From CBDTTW01 sp965363675 (GTDB lineage Bacteria; Bacteroidota; Rhodothermia; Rhodothermales; DASSAV01), in assembly GCA_965363675.1 (NCBI GenBank), contig CBDTTW010000175.1:1-6548 (forward strand): a stretch of 6,548 bases of DNA. The letters are read 5' to 3'. Positions 6,512-6,548 of the stretch are shown piece by piece. The notes below the pieces were generated by a model, which saw only the letters and a program-made list of their open reading frames with translations, was not told the DNA's origin and did not search any database. The first letter of the stretch is position 1, and each line of letters starts with the position of its first letter. The translations under genes were made by a program, and so were the position numbers.

Positions 6512-6548
6512 GTGCGCGTGCCGATCTGCCGCGCCGGAATGCCCGCCA
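6508..6548 (-). CDS. C-terminal fragment of a hexapeptide-repeat acyltransferase (cut by window edge)
   Basis: The minus-strand frame ending at the TGA at 6510-6508 is open to the window edge and encodes AGIPARQIGTRT. This matches the classic C-terminal ending of left-handed beta-helix acyltransferases ('aGiPArxiGxr', compare GGNPARVIGQR in the gene at 58-627). The stop overlaps the GT2 start as ATGA, exactly as at the polymerase/GT4 junction, which supports a real coding end. The gene is therefore probably a sugar O- or N-acetyltransferase in the same operon; the subfamily (WcaF, CysE-like or a nucleotide-sugar N-acetyltransferase) cannot be told from 12 residues. It is partial because of the window boundary, not a pseudogene call. 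Confidence 0.65.
   Translation of the reverse strand, partial: AGIPARQIGTRT

Overview
The window is a block of a bacterial surface-polysaccharide (exopolysaccharide or O-antigen type) biosynthesis locus. The DNA is GC-rich (roughly 60-65% by eye), with strong G/C preference at third codon positions and purine-rich Shine-Dalgarno sites, so it is bacterial. The genes do not fix the taxon. They are typical of accessory glycan clusters exchanged among many Gram-negative phyla, and I make no firm species call.

Every well-supported gene lies on the minus strand, so transcription runs from high to low coordinates. In transcription order they are: the last 12 codons of a hexapeptide-repeat acyltransferase (6548-6508); a GT2 glycosyltransferase (6511-5561); a GT4 glycosyltransferase with a GTG start (5559-4330); a 12-TM Wzy-like repeat-unit polymerase (4310-2820); a second GT4 enzyme (2823-1720); a third GT4 enzyme (1685-639); and a WcaF-family O-acetyltransferase (627-58). 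Junctions are very tight: two 4-nt ATGA overlaps, one 1-nt gap, and gaps of 11, 19 and 34 nt. I found no internal promoter or terminator, so this is almost certainly one operon with translational coupling. There is no gene-free stretch over 300 bases. The only non-operon DNA is positions 1-57, an AT-richer tail that may hold the 3' end of a convergent plus-strand gene.

Together the genes suggest Wzx/Wzy-type assembly (inference). Four glycosyltransferases would build a lipid-linked oligosaccharide repeat on the cytoplasmic face, one or two acyltransferases would decorate it, and the Wzy-like protein would polymerise flipped units in the periplasm. The initiating phosphoglycosyl transferase, the Wzx flippase, chain-length control and export are not here and would be expected in flanking DNA.

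Two translation starts differ from the longest open frame (5559 rather than 5802; 1685 rather than 1709), and the final acetyltransferase starts at 627 rather than 1023. I see no defence system, CRISPR, RNA gene or mobile element. The most noteworthy points are a Gln in place of the second Glu of the GT4 E-x7-E motif in one enzyme, the cut-off acyltransferase at the right edge, and the Wzy polymerase as the likely determinant of a specific polymer.
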